From the NCBI GenBank assembly GCA_947568835.1, contig OX387602.1, positions 1,272,570 to 1,336,569 on the forward strand: 64,000 nucleotides of DNA. Reading direction: 5' to 3'. Below are positions 24,791-36,474 of the stretch, in pieces (position 1 is the stretch's first letter; each line of letters opens with the position of its first letter). This DNA comes from Protonemura montana (Eukaryota > Arthropoda > Insecta > Plecoptera > Nemouridae). The position numbers and the translations under genes were made by a program. Below the pieces are notes generated by a model. It ran no database searches, was not told the origin of the DNA, and saw only the letters and a program-made list of their open reading frames with translations.

Positions 24791-26939
24791 TCTTCTAAAT
24801 TTACAACTTACATGTTACGAACAAACCAATAATTGGATCTGAACAATACTTCAATCATTATTTGCTTACAAAATGTATATTAAAACGACTAAACCACACC
24901 TTGTATTACATGTAAATTACAATTACCGATCATCTGTAAACCTCTCAGGCCGTTGAATCGTTCTTCCTGACCTCCGGATCGTTACCTCAGGTGTAGTTAG
25001 CGTTGGTTGCTGGAGGGATTGACTGGTCAGGGGTTCTATCTCGAGATTTACAGATTACTTTTTCCGTATCTCCATTGGAAACGGTACTACAACCTGCTCT
25101 CTGTCTGGCTCGGTCCACGTGCACGAACCTACTTTGAGACTTGACTTGCAGGGGCTGATCTAGCGGTCAGCATTTCAGCAAATGCTGACTAGGCCCCTGC
25201 CAGGCCCATACGCCCCTAGGCTTGCGCTGTTCGTAGAAAATTTTTGATACAAGAAAATAAATGTTTATACATTTGATGAAATTAAAAGTAAGTTAAGAAC
25301 ACCTTATATACGAAAAATGTGAGACTGACCACTAGGGCCCCAAATAACCACTACATTATTATTTAAAGTTCTTGGTTAAACCACGGTAGAAGTGGTAGAA
25401 CTACCTTCGGCTATGATCTGCCACTCTCGTCAAGTTAAAGTAAATATTTTCTATGGTTGACATCGGTGATAGAGAAATGTTATGAAATTTCAGCAGAAAA
25501 CTCAACCTGCGAACTGTAACTTGTAACTTTAGGTCGTTAGCTTGGCTAGCAGTGTCTTGTGGATTCTCTTGAATATCCATAGAGCTCGGAGTACCATCGA
25601 CTCGCTTATCGCGCTGCTACCCTTTGTCGGTCAGCGCCGACAAAGCAACGCGACAGTATGGAGCAAAGACAACTACTGGGTATTGGGTGGATTTTTCTAG
25701 GTACTGAATGAGAAATTGTAGGCAAAATAGAACATTTATGATTTTGCACTGGGCACGCTGAAGGGTAACTAAAGTAGTAATTCCAAAGCAATTCTCGCGT
25801 TTTGCGCATATAGAAATAAAAAAATCAACCCATGCAGTCAGTTCGGATTAGAATTTCACCTCGTGCGGACGTTGTTTTAAGTTCAGTTTTTGGTTAGTAC
25901 CAAAAGTGCTTTGTAGTGCTTTGTAGTGCGATTAAAAAACAGAGTTTTCAACATGTCTGATAATCAAAAATTTGAGTCCGGTGCATGTAAGCGAAAAAAG
26001 AGGGCTAAGGCCTTGCTAGCAGCCGCGGCAAGTGATGTTAAACAACGGAAGTTGTCATTCGAAAGTCATTCAGCTTGTGGAACTTCAAATGAAGAAGTGA
26101 AAAGTGCCGATGACATTGCCACAAGTGATTGACACGTGACGCTTTAGAAGTAGCTATTGAAATAGTCCCAACTTCGAATCCGAAATCGGATTCAGATCAA
26201 TTGAAATTTCCCTCGGACAAAAAGTTTTTCCGCAACAGAAATTTTACGTCAACCAAGCTGGAAATGCTAATTAGTGCTGGTGCCTGTCAGTCTAAATTGG
26301 ACTTTTTGGACTCAGCCAAAAAATTGAACTTTTCAACCCTGATAGACATCTTTATCAAAAAGTCGCCGTTGTGCCAGATTTACGTGGATGGGGTGGGTCA
26401 ACATATAATTACATAAAATTAATAATGATAAATAATATCACGTCATACTATGAAAAATTTTCGAATTTTATATGCTTGATAGGATGTATTGCCGTTTAGG
26501 ATTTTTTTTGCATATACCCCCTCCACCCAACAGGGGCCCCTTGGAAAGGTTTGCTGACAGCGTTTTGAGTCTTAGATTTGCCCTTGTTGACTTGTACGTT
26601 GACCGAACTAAGTTTCTGAATCACTACCCCTGGCCACCACATTATGTCTTTGTTCCGTATACTTCTGACCTTTGCTTCTGACTAGGACTCTGTCCCCCGC
26701 CACAAATTCTTTTGTGGTAATTCGATTATCTGCTTACTATTTCATGTGGTTTTTGTTGTCGTTTTGGCTGAACTTGGGCATAAGTAAAGACAATCTTATT
26801 TTTGGTTTATTTTGAAGGAACATGGTAGTTTTAAGGCCCGTTTAGTGCTACTGAAATAAACGTTGAGTGCAAACTTTGGGTAGCGTTACTAGGTGTGTTT
26901 AGGTAGGTAAACAATAAATTGTCTGTTAGTTCGTTTTAT
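24791..26939. other. Intergenic stretch with hAT-like remnants
   Basis: A sequence at 25150-25200 begins CAGGGGCTGATCTAGCGG, resembling the end of a hAT element, and includes a 9-bp hairpin (TCAGCATTT / AAATGCTGA). An open frame at 25953-26132 (MSDNQKFESGACKRKKRAK), continued out of frame at 26129-26416, resembles the N-terminal region of ZMYM-like hAT transposases but is broken. Nothing else is recognised. Confidence 0.35.
25953..26416 (+). pseudogene. Broken N-terminal fragment of a hAT/ZMYM-like transposon protein
   Basis: The first frame starts ATGTCTGATAAT at 25953 and encodes a lysine- and arginine-rich start (SGACKRKKRAK), typical of the beginning of ZMYM-like hAT proteins. It ends at a stop at 26132, and a second open frame in another register continues to 26416 (NFTSTKLEMLISAGACQSKL). 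There is no DDE core nearby. I take it as a decayed fragment; the family call is tentative. Confidence 0.35.
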
Positions 26940-28020
26940 GACCGCGCCATATTGTCTACCCTGTCTTGATGAAGCTACTTCATTAATGATTTCTATACCG
27001 TTTGCACCGCGCGTTCTGCGGCCCCATTAGAGGGGGGATGACCCAGGGGACTATGCATTAATTCAATACCATTGTTTTCGAGAAAGGATGTAAATTCCGA
27101 CGGTTGAAATGGTGGACCGTTGTCCGTAACTATAAGCTCTAACAAGCCAAAACTCGCAAAACAAGAACGTACAACTCCGATCGTGAAGACCTCTGTCCAT
27201 TGGGAGTAACTATCAAACACAATTAGAAACGTTTTATCGAACTACTTTGCGAAATCTAAATGAACACGCTGCCAGTGCCACGCACGAGTCTTGAGTGGCC
27301 ACTGTTGTGACGGCACCGTTTGGCATAAGTTTTGATTTTGCTGACATACACTGTTTCACTGTCTCCTCAATGTCCATATCTAAGTTGTGCCTCCACGCTT
27401 AACTCCGCGCCAACATATTCATTCTAGTGGATGATTTTCGTGTAACAATTTCAATATGTCGAGATGTAATTTGTCTGGGATGACGACCCGTCGGCCCCAG
27501 AGCAGATAATTTTTATCAACCGAGAGCTCTGCTCGCCTGTTGAAATATGGTATTAAACTCACCGTGATAATGCATCGGCATTCAAATTTTCCACCCCCTC
27601 ACGGAAGCGTAAATGAAACCGATATGCCGCTAATTTTAATGCCCATCGTTGCCTGCGGGCCGCCGCAATGCTAGGAATAGCCTGGCTTGGATTAAATAAA
27701 GCTGTCAATGGTTTGTTGTTCGCTAGCAGAGTGAAGTGTCTATACCCATCAGGTACTTATGGAATTTTGTTATTCCAAAAGTTATCGCCAATGCCTCTCT
27801 CTCAATCTGTGCGTATCTGCCTTTGTTAGTGGTCGGGACGCAAACGCAATTGGCTTTTCTGTGCCGTCTTCCAGGTGGTGTGATAAGACGCTACCCCCCC
27901 CCCCCCCCCATTTTCTTTTAGTACTAACATAATATTTGCCTTGAAATGCTTTATTTTTGACATTTTCGGCTGAAATACCTCCGGACATTTATTGCATAAC
28001 TTCTCCGTCATCGCATCCGC
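26940..28020 (-). pseudogene. Decayed Ty3/gypsy-type pol fragment (RNase H to integrase)
   Basis: On the minus strand, reading from 28020 downwards: an RNase H-type segment (GTEKPIAFASRPLTKA near 27830) comes first. A stretch typical of the RNase H connection follows (27580-27780). Last is an integrase core fragment (LIVTDNGPPFQPSEFTSF and HPPSNGAAERAVQT, about 27000-27220). The order is that of Ty3/gypsy pol. Frameshifts, stop codons and a C-homopolymer at about 27894-27910 break the frame, so it cannot be functional. No LTRs were recognised. Confidence 0.7.
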
Positions 28021-29563
28021 TGTATTGCAATACCGTTCTGTGGTTTTGACCGCAAATCTGGTTTAACTGAACACGAGTACTTTGATCCATGGCCGGCCCA
28101 TTAGCAGAGGCATATTATTGTAGGAACTCTCAACTATAATTAGGGGTAGTCTACATGTGTTGTGGCTATATTTAAAATTTAATTGGACAAGCCTTTTTAC
28201 AATCAATGATTCACCAGAATGATTCACTTTAATTTTATATTGCCGTTTTGCAAAGGCACGTGGCTCTACGATTTTAGGTAAGAACTAAATGGCGCCACTG
28301 AAACAACCACCCCCGTGACAATTTCCATGTGAATCAATTGATTTTCTACATCTTCACTTGGCTTGTTTGAAATGATTTGGCTGCTATTATAATAATGGTA
28401 TGCACAGTAATTTAGAATGCATACGGCAGCAGAGGTGTAACTAGGTATCCCTAGGCCCGGGGGCAAGATTTTTCGTTGCCCCCCCCCCCCCCTCCCTCCC
28501 CCCTCCCTCATTCCCCACAAAAGAAGGATCTGAAAAAATAAACAGTGCTAATATTTTTTATCGCACACATTTGTATAGGTTTACTTGCTAGTGCTGAAAG
28601 AGAAACTTAAAAAATGTCTGATTACTAGAAATAAACAATTCTTTGCGATTTAGTAATTAATCAAGATCACGGCAGGCGATCCAAGGTGAAAAATGACGTG
28701 TAGATGTTTCCAGCTACGAACTCCATTTGCCTTGGGGTAGCTTCTCTTTCTACAAACAGATACTTATATTTTTTCTTTCAGCAAAGAGCCAACACGGTTG
28801 ACAATATACGACATCAAGTGCAGTTCAATAGCCAAGCCCCGTTTCGGATTTTGTTTCATAGTTTCAGTATTTATTCAGTATTTAGATTCTGTGCATCTAG
28901 ACATAGTGGCATAGCTACGAGTTCGAATGTGAGTAGAACATCTATGCTTAGGAGATCTGTGTTGACAAACGATCGAAGTACTTGGGATTCTGATTAATGA
29001 TATCAGCAAAATATAAATGTAATTATAAATATAGAAATATCAGCAAAAGAAAAATATCTACAAGGTATTGCTTTTTTTTATCAGACAGTTGCTAATGGCG
29101 TGGTATTTTCACATTTGGATCTTGATTTTTTTTTCAAACAGAAGAATGGAAACTTTTCATGAGCATTTTGTTCTAACGAAAATGTTCTTAAAATATTAAA
29201 ATATTATGAATATTTAAATGTACACATATTACTTCCTTGCTAAAAATAAAAATAAATGTAATCAGAATGTAGATTTGTTATTTAATTGTCCAAACAAACC
29301 TTTGAGGGTGTCGATGCCACCCACCTCGTGGAGACTAGAGCTCGACCGAGAGACGAGAGCTCGAATACCTTGGCGAAACCGCCGCTCGTCTTGGCCATCT
29401 CACGTTTGTTGTTTGTGACCTTCTGTTTTGTTATTCTCTTCATTTCTTTCCACTTAGATTTGAACTGTTGAGGAAAATAGTTATTACCAACTGGCTGGAT
29501 TGGCTTGTCGATCGAAACACCTTGATGTGAAGTTATAAGTAAAAGCTGAATTCTAGTAAACCT

Positions 29564-29614
29564 AGAATATGAAAACCAAGAGACTTTCTAGCATCAAATG
29601 GCATCAAAAGTAAA
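29564..29614 (+). repeat. 51-bp dispersed direct repeat, copy 1
   Basis: Matches 32645-32695 over 51 bases, including ACCAAGAGACTTTCTAGC and ATGGCATCAAAAGTAAA. The flanks differ. One copy lies upstream of ATAD1 and the other in its intron 4. Confidence 0.75.
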
Positions 29615-29711
29615 AGTTTAAACTTCCAACCTTCCAACCAACCTCCACCTTCCGATCTTCTAACCTTCCGATTTAACCTTCAATTGCCTACTAAGATTGC
29701 TACCCTCCTAC

Positions 29712-29957
29712 CTAGAAGAGCTTGTAAAACAGGGTTGTACTTACACTTTCCATGGACCTGTAGGTAGGAGCCACAGCGTAGACAGCTTCTGTGACTTGTC
29801 CCCACGCATGAGCTTTATGCTCACTTGTTAGTTGGGGGGGAAAACTCGTCATTGATAACTCTCTCAAGCATAATGTATTCTCTGTTTTTTTTTCTGAAAA
29901 ATTCACGTTTCGCTTCTGCTCCTGCTTCTTTAGTACCGACATTGTTACTTGGTGCAC
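29712..29957 (-). pseudogene. Myb/SANT-like domain fragment
   Basis: The minus-strand frame has KRNVNFSEKKTEN then SEHKAHAWGQVTEAVYAV, the spacing of a Myb/SANT-like DNA-binding domain of the kind found in transposon-associated and MSANTD proteins. It is short, has no partner exons I can see, and lacks one expected tryptophan. Probably a relic of a PIF/Harbinger-type element; the assignment is weak. Confidence 0.3.
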
Positions 29958-30167
29958 AACTTAGGATGACAATTTTGTGTCTTTTCAAGAAAAGGCGCTC
30001 AAATTAGTTGACGGCACGGTGACCAAAACTGTGACCGTGTCTCTAGCCGTGCGAATAGCCACTTCACTGACAAATAACAGAAGAAAATTGTGAATGGCAG
30101 TGCGGGTACCATCGCGGTGAATGTGGGTTTTAATTCGGTTCTTGACTTTGATACAAATCTTGTGAAA

Positions 30168-33100
30168 ATGAGTGACGCTGTGTTCACACGAACTGAAATG
30201 TTTAGCTTCATAGTACGTCTTTCTCTTTTTAGTGCTGTTTCATATTTTAGTTTAAAATGGATGGTGAATCAGCTTGATCCCACCAATAGCAAAAAGAAAA
30301 TTGCAAAAAAGAAGGTAGGTAAGTTAGGTTAAGGATCCGACCTTTGCAATTCATGACCCTTTCGAGGAAATTCATTGAATACCCATGTGGTCCTATGTTA
30401 ATGTCATTTGGATACTTACAGGCTGTAGAACAACTGTCTCGTCTTGGCATTTTGGGAAGCAAAGAGGTCAGTACCAGTCTGCAGTACCTACGCACCTAAG
30501 TAGCACCTAGGCATCTTCTTGGTACCTACGTACTTAATTGTGTAGATTATACTAAGTATATCACCCTTTACCATCGGTTGACTTGCTTAAAAGGAATAAG
30601 GTAAAAGACATGCTCTACCAGCTATCTTTCTAGAACAAAATTATGACGGCCGAAATTAACAATTTTTCGTCCTTATGGTGCCGAAATTTAAACGGTCAGT
30701 ACTTAGGGCAGTAGAACGTTTGAAATTCGGTGATGTAGTGTGGTAATATATGAAAAGTTATTTAAGATTATGACGTAGTAACATTCTTTATTTAGCAAAT
30801 TTTTTATTTTGGTCTTACATCATTACATTGGTAAATAAGTGGTAATAAAGGAAAAATATTATGACAGAGAACTGCAGAGCAATAATTGTCATGGTGAGTG
30901 AAATAGACTTCTTGTTTTGTATATAGTTGACAACTTGAAGCACTTTACTAAAAAGTTTGTCCATGATGTTTGAAATTAATCACAGGTTCTGCATGTTCTG
31001 AATTTCATGTGTATGTTAATAACATACAGCAATAACACACAATATCAGAGTTTGAAACTAATAGTAAATGTAACTAAATTATCTCGTTGTTAACTATCAT
31101 ATTAAAAAAAACGTGGCAATGACCGGCCTTGATTAAATGTCTACATTTTGCTCTAGGGCTAGCAAGTGTTGAAGTTTGTAGAAGCAGTGTTTTTTTTTTC
31201 AAGTGTAGGTGATTTTGAAAATGGTTCAATCTGTTTTGATTTTCCTGCTAGCTTATTGAAAAGAACACGAGACATAAAGTTAGCCTATTTTTTCATATTT
31301 TGTAGTAGTTGTCTTTGTTGTGTCTGGCTAAATTGCAGTTGAAGAATAGTCTGAATGTGAATCTCTGCCCAGGAAGATTTAAGTAGTTAATTATAACTCG
31401 TGAAGGGCAATCTGTAGTCTGTCCAAATAGTTTGTAGTTTCTGACTCGTACTTGTTCACCTACAACAGACAATGTGTCTTTTGCAGCTCACTGAGTATGA
31501 GATGATGATTGCCAGTCACCTCATAGACCCAGCTGATATTCCTGTTTCCTGGAAGGACATTGCTGGCCTGGAAGATGTTATCCAAGAGCTGCGAGAGACT
31601 GTGATCTTGCCCATTCAGCGAAGAGAGCTGTTTGCCGATTCACAATTAACGCAGCCCCCTAAAGGTACTCACGCTCTCAATATTTTGCTCTGAATGTTTT
31701 AGAAGGTTGCAAAATTATACAGTTTAGTTTAATATTTGATTTTTCTAGGTGTGTTGCTTCACGGTCCCCCAGGCTGTGGCAAGACGTTGATTGCCAAGGC
31801 AACAGCCCGTGAAGCAGGGACGCGGTTCATTAATCTCGATGTGTCCATACTAACGGACAAGTGGTATGGTGAGAGCCAGAAGCTCGCTGCTGCGGTCTTC
31901 TCCTTGGCTGTCAAGCTCCAGCCATGCACAATTTTCATAGATGAAATCGGTAATCTAGGAAATCAGATATATTGTGTGTTTGGAGTTCAGTCTCTGAAAA
32001 CGATAGTAATCCAATCTATTCTTGTTGTGCAACATAACTTTGTACTCAAATTTGAAGCCAGTTTTTTTTTTAATCTTTGCTCAGAAGAGTGCCATTTGGT
32101 TGTCATTTTGTATTTAAATGAGAAGAATGGCTGTTTTCAGTGGTGTTTTTTTTCTACTGGAGAAAAACAAACAAATACAAAATAAACCGATAAGTTGCGT
32201 TGCGATTACGTTTTTAACTCTTAACGGTACTTTACTTGTTATGTCCGTGTATTTTTTCTGTCTGGTAACTTTTTCAATTTTCCATGCTTTTTTGGAACAG
32301 GGTGTTAATATGGTGCATCAAATTCTGTAACATTTTGATGTAAAAATTCATTTTTGGTAACACTTTGAAGGGTGTTAGAGCTGGAGATAGGTTGGTAAAA
32401 TAATGTTGAAATCCTGTTTTGAAATCCAATAGAAACAAGGGAATAATTAAATAAAAAAATCAGAAACCTTGAGCACACTTTTGGTTGGACATCCAGAGGA
32501 AATAAGGAGAATGCAACTCACTGAAGGTGACTTGCCTGTTGGGACATAGGTCAGCTGATTTACAGCTCTATTGTCCCCAGCTTGTCATTTACTCTAGCAT
32601 CCAGCTTTTCACATTCTGCTTTCTTCTTACAATAGTCGCTCCTAAGAATATGAAAACCAAGAGACTTTCTAGCATCAAATGGCATCAAAAGTAAAGTGAC
32701 TTTATTATGGATGGGCTAACCGTGAGTTCTCACACAAATGTACATTGTGTTCCCAGACTCGTTCCTACGTTCGCGAAACTCCCAAGATCACGAGGCGACG
32801 GCGATGATGAAAGCGCAGTTTATGTCGTTGTGGGACGGTCTGATCACAGACCCCAAGTGCACTGTGATCGTGATGGGAGCAACAAATCGACCCCAGGACC
32901 TCGATCGAGCCATCTTGCGGCGCATGCCTGCCACCTTCCACATTGGCATGCCGGTCAGTAGCCATTCCTGATTGATGGAACATTTCACCTGGGAATACAT
33001 TTGCCTTTGTTGACACACGTCACCTTCCTAACAACTGAGAGGTTTGGCGTGTTGGTAACACCGGTTCTCACAAGATCATCGAAGTTAAGCAACACTGCGC

Positions 33101-36100
33101 TGGGTCAGGTATTGGATGGGTGACCACCGAATGTTTGGCGTGTTGGAAACACCGGTCCTCGTGAGATCACCGAAGTTAATTTATATTTATTTGTGGTGTT
33201 TAACGACGCACTGTGTCTAGTGCCATGCGGTACTGGTCTAATGGCGTCGGTGAATGAGTGGATGATGATGTACTTAACCTAGCCTAGAAGGGAGGAGGGG
33301 AAACCCAGTGTCGGCACGTTGCCCACTCCTGTTGAAGAGCACCAAGGGGACCACCGGCTTAACGTCCCTTCCTAAGCAGTGCTCAGTCTCCCGATGCTGC
33401 TTCAGTTTGTTTGGCTTTAGTGACTTGTTGCCGAGAGTTTTAAAACAGATAACACATAAAAGTAGTTGAATGTCATTTTGTACAGTAATTGCAAAACCAT
33501 CCTGAATGCAAGGCGGATCGTATTTGCGTTTCACGAACGTTGCTTTTTGCTTTTTAATGATGATTTTGTTATCATCGCCGGGTTCCATTTGTTTTTTTTG
33601 ATGTCGATGCACAAAAACTAAAAGCACACAAAAATCCCCGCCGCGACATTTGGAGAGAGACTGACCAGGCTTGCATCATTTGAATCATGCTTTGTTTTGT
33701 TAAACAAGAGTAGCCAGTGATTTTGTGAAACTTTCGTAAATCTGAACATTTAACCCTTTGTTAACCCTTCCATCATCCGCTTGCTGGCTTAAGCTCCGTA
33801 GTGGCAATGCCAGAAAAACCAAAAAACTGCATTTAACCGTTTTGTCGGTGCACTCAAGCGACCAAATACTCTCAGTAGCAAACATGCGTAGACATATCTC
33901 CGTGTCCATGCCTCATATCAAAGCCGCAAACGTGCCGAGGTTACAATGTTTTGTTTTGGGCTTGGATACTATTTCAGAGTATACACTTAAAGTTACTTCA
34001 CCGAATTGGAAGTAGCTCACGTAGTCCCTTTGTCTGTGCTCTCCACACACCGAATACGCTCAGTAGTGTGTGTGGGAAACCGCAGCGGGTCTGTCAGAGC
34101 AAGAACGATAAGTTCTAGGCAAGTACACATTTCATTCTCAGAACACAAGCAGAATCAAAATAACACATGAAGACGATAAAAAAAGTTGTACTTCATGCTT
34201 TTTGGGATGAAACGTTGTGGGCCACGGACACGACCTGCCGGTTGAAACCATTGCTTTACAAAATACTGCCCGGGGGCAAGGATATCTTCTCTGGATTCAC
34301 TTTTATTACACTTTCATACAACAAGTTGTTTGAAAGTGCAGTGCATTGCCAGCCTAAAATTAAAATACATGGACACAACTCTTGAGCAGGAATGTCATTT
34401 GGAGTGAAACATACAATATATAGTGGCGGTGTTTTTAATGTGTTTTTATTGCGTAACAAACAGTTCACGATTACACGTATGACGAACCTGACAATAACAA
34501 GTTTGCACACAAAAATAAGAAGCTCATTTCATCCGCACATTATCCATCTTCTTTCCTCTTATCACAACAGATTGTTCCTATCAAAGAAATCACACACAAA
34601 GGACTTACTCAGTGTAAAAATAGCTAGCTATTTCGGTAACACACGTGTACAAGGGTTAGACCTGAGAGAAAAGAATGGGTTATAATATTAATAATAATAA
34701 TAATAATAAAATATATTTTATTCTAGGAACAATACTTTACAGAGCAAGTAGGTAAGGTTTGTTATAGACTACGTCAGAATACATAAAATGAGAAAAGCAG
34801 CAGCAGTAGAATGGCATACAATAAAATAGCATAGGAAATTCAGAGTCTGTTTTCTACATGTGAATGATAATCATGTAATGAATAAGGGCATATCTTGCAG
34901 AGAAATATTTTGAGTTCAGTCTTGAAGCAGTTCTTTCCTTGGAGTGCTTTCAACGATTGTGGGAGGTCATTAAATAGTACTTGTCCCTTATAAAGCGGGC
35001 TTTTGCCATAGATTTGTATATTACTGTTGGGCCGAGCGTAGTGCATTTTGTTTCGGGTGTTGATGCGTTTGGTGCATTGTGTTGAGGACAGCGTATTGTG
35101 GGTTGTTGCGTATTAGATGGTGTTGTATATAAAGATGCCATGGAGAGTTAAAAGTCTTTGTTAGATGAAAATTGGTTCACAAGTCACTCTGGAAGATACT
35201 CCTGCTAGTGCTCTTACGATACGTTTTTGTTGCTTGAATACTTTCCCTGCCTGTTGATATGCACCCCAGAACAGTATGCCGTAGGCGAGGTAGGAATGAA
35301 CGTATGAACAGTAGTCTGTTATTACTGTAGATTCGTTGGCTATTTTTCGAAGATGTCTTAGCAGATAAGGGGCCGATGCAAGCTTTTTCATTACGTGGTT
35401 TATATGGGCAGTCCAGTTTAAAGTGTCGTTGACTGGAGGGACCAGCAACCTGGTCAGAGGACCCTTGCTCGGTCGTAGCTCCCAGTCCCAGAGGCCTAGG
35501 CTATCCTATCGCATAGCCTAGCTCTCGACTCCAAATCTAGACTGTCCAAATTGACGGCTCCAGTGACCTATATACACCTGTCCGAGCCATGCCCGACACT
35601 TACACCATTGGCTCGCTTGCCTATTTATTTTGCCCTGGTCGGCAAGTCTAAAGTCTATAGTTTGTCATTACTGCTATTGCACGCTCCATGAAAAGTGTAC
35701 TTGTCATTACTTATACAATTTCAAAACGCTTATTCAAAAATATCAAAAAGCAAAGGAAATGAGGCGCATACCTCGTGATGTACCACAACATGTTGTATGT
35801 GTTAAAAGTACAAAATCTTGTCTCCATCTTGCAGAGTGTAACACAACGGCGACAAATTCTGCGACTGATCCTAGAACACGAGCCAACAGCCGAAGACATC
35901 GACTTGAACAGACTTTCCAAACTAACGGAGACTTTTTCAGGCTCGGACCTGAGAGAGCTTTGTCGAAACGCATCTGTGTATCGCGTGCGCGACTATGTCA
36001 ACACAGACCAAGCCAACAAGGGGTAAGAAATTCTTTGCACAGAATCAAAAGAAATGTACATTTTCAAACTTCCCTTTCTTTTCAATGGCAAAAACGTTAG

Positions 36101-36474
36101 CAAAAGTGTTTTCGCGGGGATTGTGTCACATCTGTATGTTGCGTGGTACCTTATTACTCGCTATATTTTCTGCTGGAAATGACACAATTCGATAAGTAAC
36201 GTGTGATTACTCATTTGGCCTATTTACGCAATCGCACCCCTCAGCTGCCTTGCACTTGAAACTTTGAATGCTGTGATTTTACTGAAGTTGTCGTACACAT
36301 TTCAGGCCTTCGAGCACGGCAAGCACATCTGCAGTTGGGTCCGAATCAGACGATGAATTCCACGATGCCCTGAGGCCGATAATGATGGAGGATCTAATAT
36401 CGTCGCTGAACAAAATGAAAGAGTCCAAGTTATTCTGCATGCCCAACACGATGTCCAGAATAGATTTAGATTAG
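30168..36474 (+). CDS. ATAD1: ATAD1 / Msp1 outer-mitochondrial-membrane AAA ATPase
   Basis: ATAD1 (Msp1, thorase) is a hexameric AAA ATPase that extracts mislocalised tail-anchored proteins from mitochondrial and peroxisomal membranes. Seven exons: 30168-30314, 30422-30466, 31487-31664, 31749-31949, 32757-32953, 35835-36022 and 36306-36474, giving 374 codons (human 361). An N-terminal membrane segment ([17 protein letters not shown], residues 11-27) comes first. Walker A is GPPGCGKT (129-136), Walker B is IFIDEID (185-191), and the pore loop region is LTDKWYGES. Sensor 1 is GATNRPQD, the arginine finger region is LRRMP, and the C-terminal lid includes [13 protein letters not shown]. All phases agree across introns. 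An upstream in-frame ATG at 30090 exists, but the 30168 start gives the family-like N-terminus. Introns 4 and 5 contain transposon fragments. PTEN follows on the same strand. Confidence 0.95.
32645..32695 (+). repeat. 51-bp dispersed direct repeat, copy 2
   Basis: Second copy of the repeat at 29564-29614, located in ATAD1 intron 4 about 60 bases before exon 5. Confidence 0.75.
33042..33376 (+). repeat. 5S rRNA-derived composite repeat, copy C
   Basis: In ATAD1 intron 5. A well-preserved 5S-like head on the plus strand (33042-33131) reads AACACCGGTTCTCACAAGATC, then GAAGTTAAGCAACACTGCGC and GTATTGGATGGGTGACC, which follows 5S rRNA order through the internal promoter. A second truncated head follows (33136-33178). 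The body is then in the opposite orientation to that in copies B and D. It ends within a BED-finger transposon fragment, so it is probably nested. Confidence 0.75.
33380..33627 (-). pseudogene. BED zinc-finger fragment of a hAT-type transposase
   Basis: The minus-strand frame contains [13 protein letters not shown] followed by a C-x2-C ... H-x4-H finger ([20 protein letters not shown] then HRETEH). This is the BED-type finger layout at the N-terminus of SCAND3/ZBED-like hAT transposases. The catalytic domain is absent: the sequence runs straight into the 5S-derived repeat at 33376. It lies inside ATAD1 intron 5, antisense to the gene. Confidence 0.6.
34686..34712. repeat. (AAT)n microsatellite
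   Basis: About nine AAT units; forms the 3' tail of the adjacent LINE fragment when read on the minus strand. Confidence 0.8.
34686..35450 (-). pseudogene. 3' end of a non-LTR retrotransposon
   Basis: The minus-strand frames (35161-35448 and 34840-35046) resemble the C-terminal part of a LINE reverse transcriptase ORF ([37 protein letters not shown]). The sequence ends on that strand in an ATT-type microsatellite (34686-34712), the usual form of a CR1/RTE-like 3' tail. The frame is broken and only the 3' portion is present. It sits in ATAD1 intron 5, antisense. Confidence 0.65.

Larger units (their letters stand above)
28021..30167. other. Upstream region of ATAD1 with repeat debris
   Basis: At 28430-28510 a sequence (GTGTAACTAGG, CCCGGGGGCAA) followed by a long C-rich run resembles the end of a hAT-type element. 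A possible Myb/SANT-like fragment lies at 29712-29957 on the minus strand. A 51-bp segment at 29564-29614 is repeated in ATAD1 intron 4. The ATAD1 promoter should be near 30000-30160. Confidence 0.35.

Noticed and set aside
33042-33131. Functional 5S rRNA gene
   Set aside because: Only the middle and 3' part of 5S is present, the 5' end and the terminal helix are lost, and the same segment recurs in a repeat family.
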